Assembly: GCF_900110255.1 (NCBI RefSeq)
Contig: NZ_FODD01000007.1
Coordinates: forward strand, 186,001-250,000
Length of the DNA stretch: 64,000 nucleotides
From: Actinacidiphila rubida
GTDB taxonomy: Bacteria; Actinomycetota; Actinomycetes; Streptomycetales; Streptomycetaceae
Reading direction: 5' to 3'
The notes beneath the pieces were generated by a model. That model did no database searches, had not been told where the DNA came from, and saw only the letters and a program-made list of their open reading frames with translations. This document shows, in pieces, positions 63,716 through 64,000 of this stretch. The translations under genes and the position numbers were made by a program. The number at the start of each line of letters is the position of its first letter. Positions within the stretch are counted from its first letter, which is position 1.

Positions 63716-64000
63716 GTGAGCGACAACTCTGTAGTACTGCGGTACGGGGACAGCGAACACAGCTACCCCGTTGTGGACAGCACCGTCGGCGACAAGGGAT
63801 TCGACATCGGCAAGCTGCGTGCCGACACGGGTCTCGTCACCCTGGACAGCGGCTACGGCAACACCGCGGCCTACAAGTCCGCGATCACCTTCCTCGACGG
63901 CGAGCAGGGCATCCTGCGCTACCGCGGTTACCCGATCGAGCAGGTCGCCGAGCGCGGTACCTTCCTGGAGACCGCGTACCTGCTGATCAACGGCGAACTG
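63716..64000 (+). CDS. citA: Citrate synthase (3' partial)
   Basis: The first 95 codons of a type II citrate synthase from the GTG at 63716, preceded by GAGGGA. The N-terminus reads [20 protein letters not shown] and continues to the conserved [20 protein letters not shown] and [13 protein letters not shown]. It condenses acetyl-CoA and oxaloacetate in the citric acid cycle. The active-site histidines and Asp lie beyond the window. In S. coelicolor citA stands a similar distance from the des and adpA loci. Confidence 0.95.
   Translation, partial: MSDNSVVLRYGDSEHSYPVVDSTVGDKGFDIGKLRADTGLVTLDSGYGNTAAYKSAITFLDGEQGILRYRGYPIEQVAERGTFLETAYLLINGEL

Overview
The window is 64 kb of very GC-rich actinobacterial chromosome and is almost certainly from a Streptomyces or close relative (Streptomycetaceae). 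The evidence is an adpA gene carrying a single recognisable TTA (bldA-type) leucine codon and sitting directly upstream of orn; a desABCD desferrioxamine operon behind an iron box; a cebR/cebEFG/bglC cellobiose locus without its own ATPase; a class F sortase; and strong GC hairpin terminators without U-tracts. Most of the content looks like conserved chromosome. No integrase, transposase, plasmid gene or CRISPR array was seen.

Layout. 1-6.6 kb: tail of an FAD aromatic hydroxylase, a secreted two-domain multicopper oxidase, a secreted Ser/His-rich repeat protein next to a class F sortase, and a CBM2-GH18 chitinase. 6.8-21.6 kb: a cellulose-use island with bglC, cebG, cebF, cebE and divergent cebR, then (after a GNAT-like acyltransferase and a DUF2087 protein) a CBM32-GH64 glucanase, a CBM2-GH5 endoglucanase and a CBM2-GH48 cellobiohydrolase. 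Five CebR-type boxes tie these genes into one regulon. 21.9-27.7 kb: tRNA-His, orn, adpA with a long upstream region, a universal stress protein, glmS and a small leaderless gene. 27.8-35.1 kb: GH20 hexosaminidase convergent with, and overlapping, desABCD.

35.2-43.9 kb: a leucine/branched-chain acyl-CoA catabolic operon (mccB, mccA, HMG-CoA lyase, acyl-CoA dehydrogenase) divergent from a TetR regulator over twin operators, followed by a second acyl-CoA dehydrogenase and a TesB thioesterase. 44-50 kb: a phosphatase-like protein, an agmatinase-family ureohydrolase and a fused double ABC exporter. 50-56.3 kb: GH3 N-acetylglucosaminidase, a lipoprotein, a LysR regulator, a leaderless TIM-barrel isomerase, a vWA protein and a MarR-GNAT fusion. 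56.4-61 kb: a LacI regulator divergent from a translationally coupled three-gene cassette (Gfo/Idh/MocA dehydrogenase, DUF993, sugar-phosphate isomerase/epimerase-like) that looks like an uncharacterised sugar or polyol catabolic unit. 61.4-64 kb: a RecD2-like helicase and the start of citrate synthase.

Together the genes describe a soil polysaccharide degrader: cellulose, beta-1,3-glucan and chitin are attacked outside the cell, cellobiose is imported by CebEFG and split by BglC, and GlcNAc products may be recycled by the GH3 and GH20 enzymes. The best candidates for undescribed biology are the LacI/DUF993 cassette, the repeat protein with a sortase-like tail but no recognised sorting motif, the extended CebR regulon that includes a GH64 enzyme, and the set of leaderless promoters. 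All assignments come from reading the sequence; no database search was possible.
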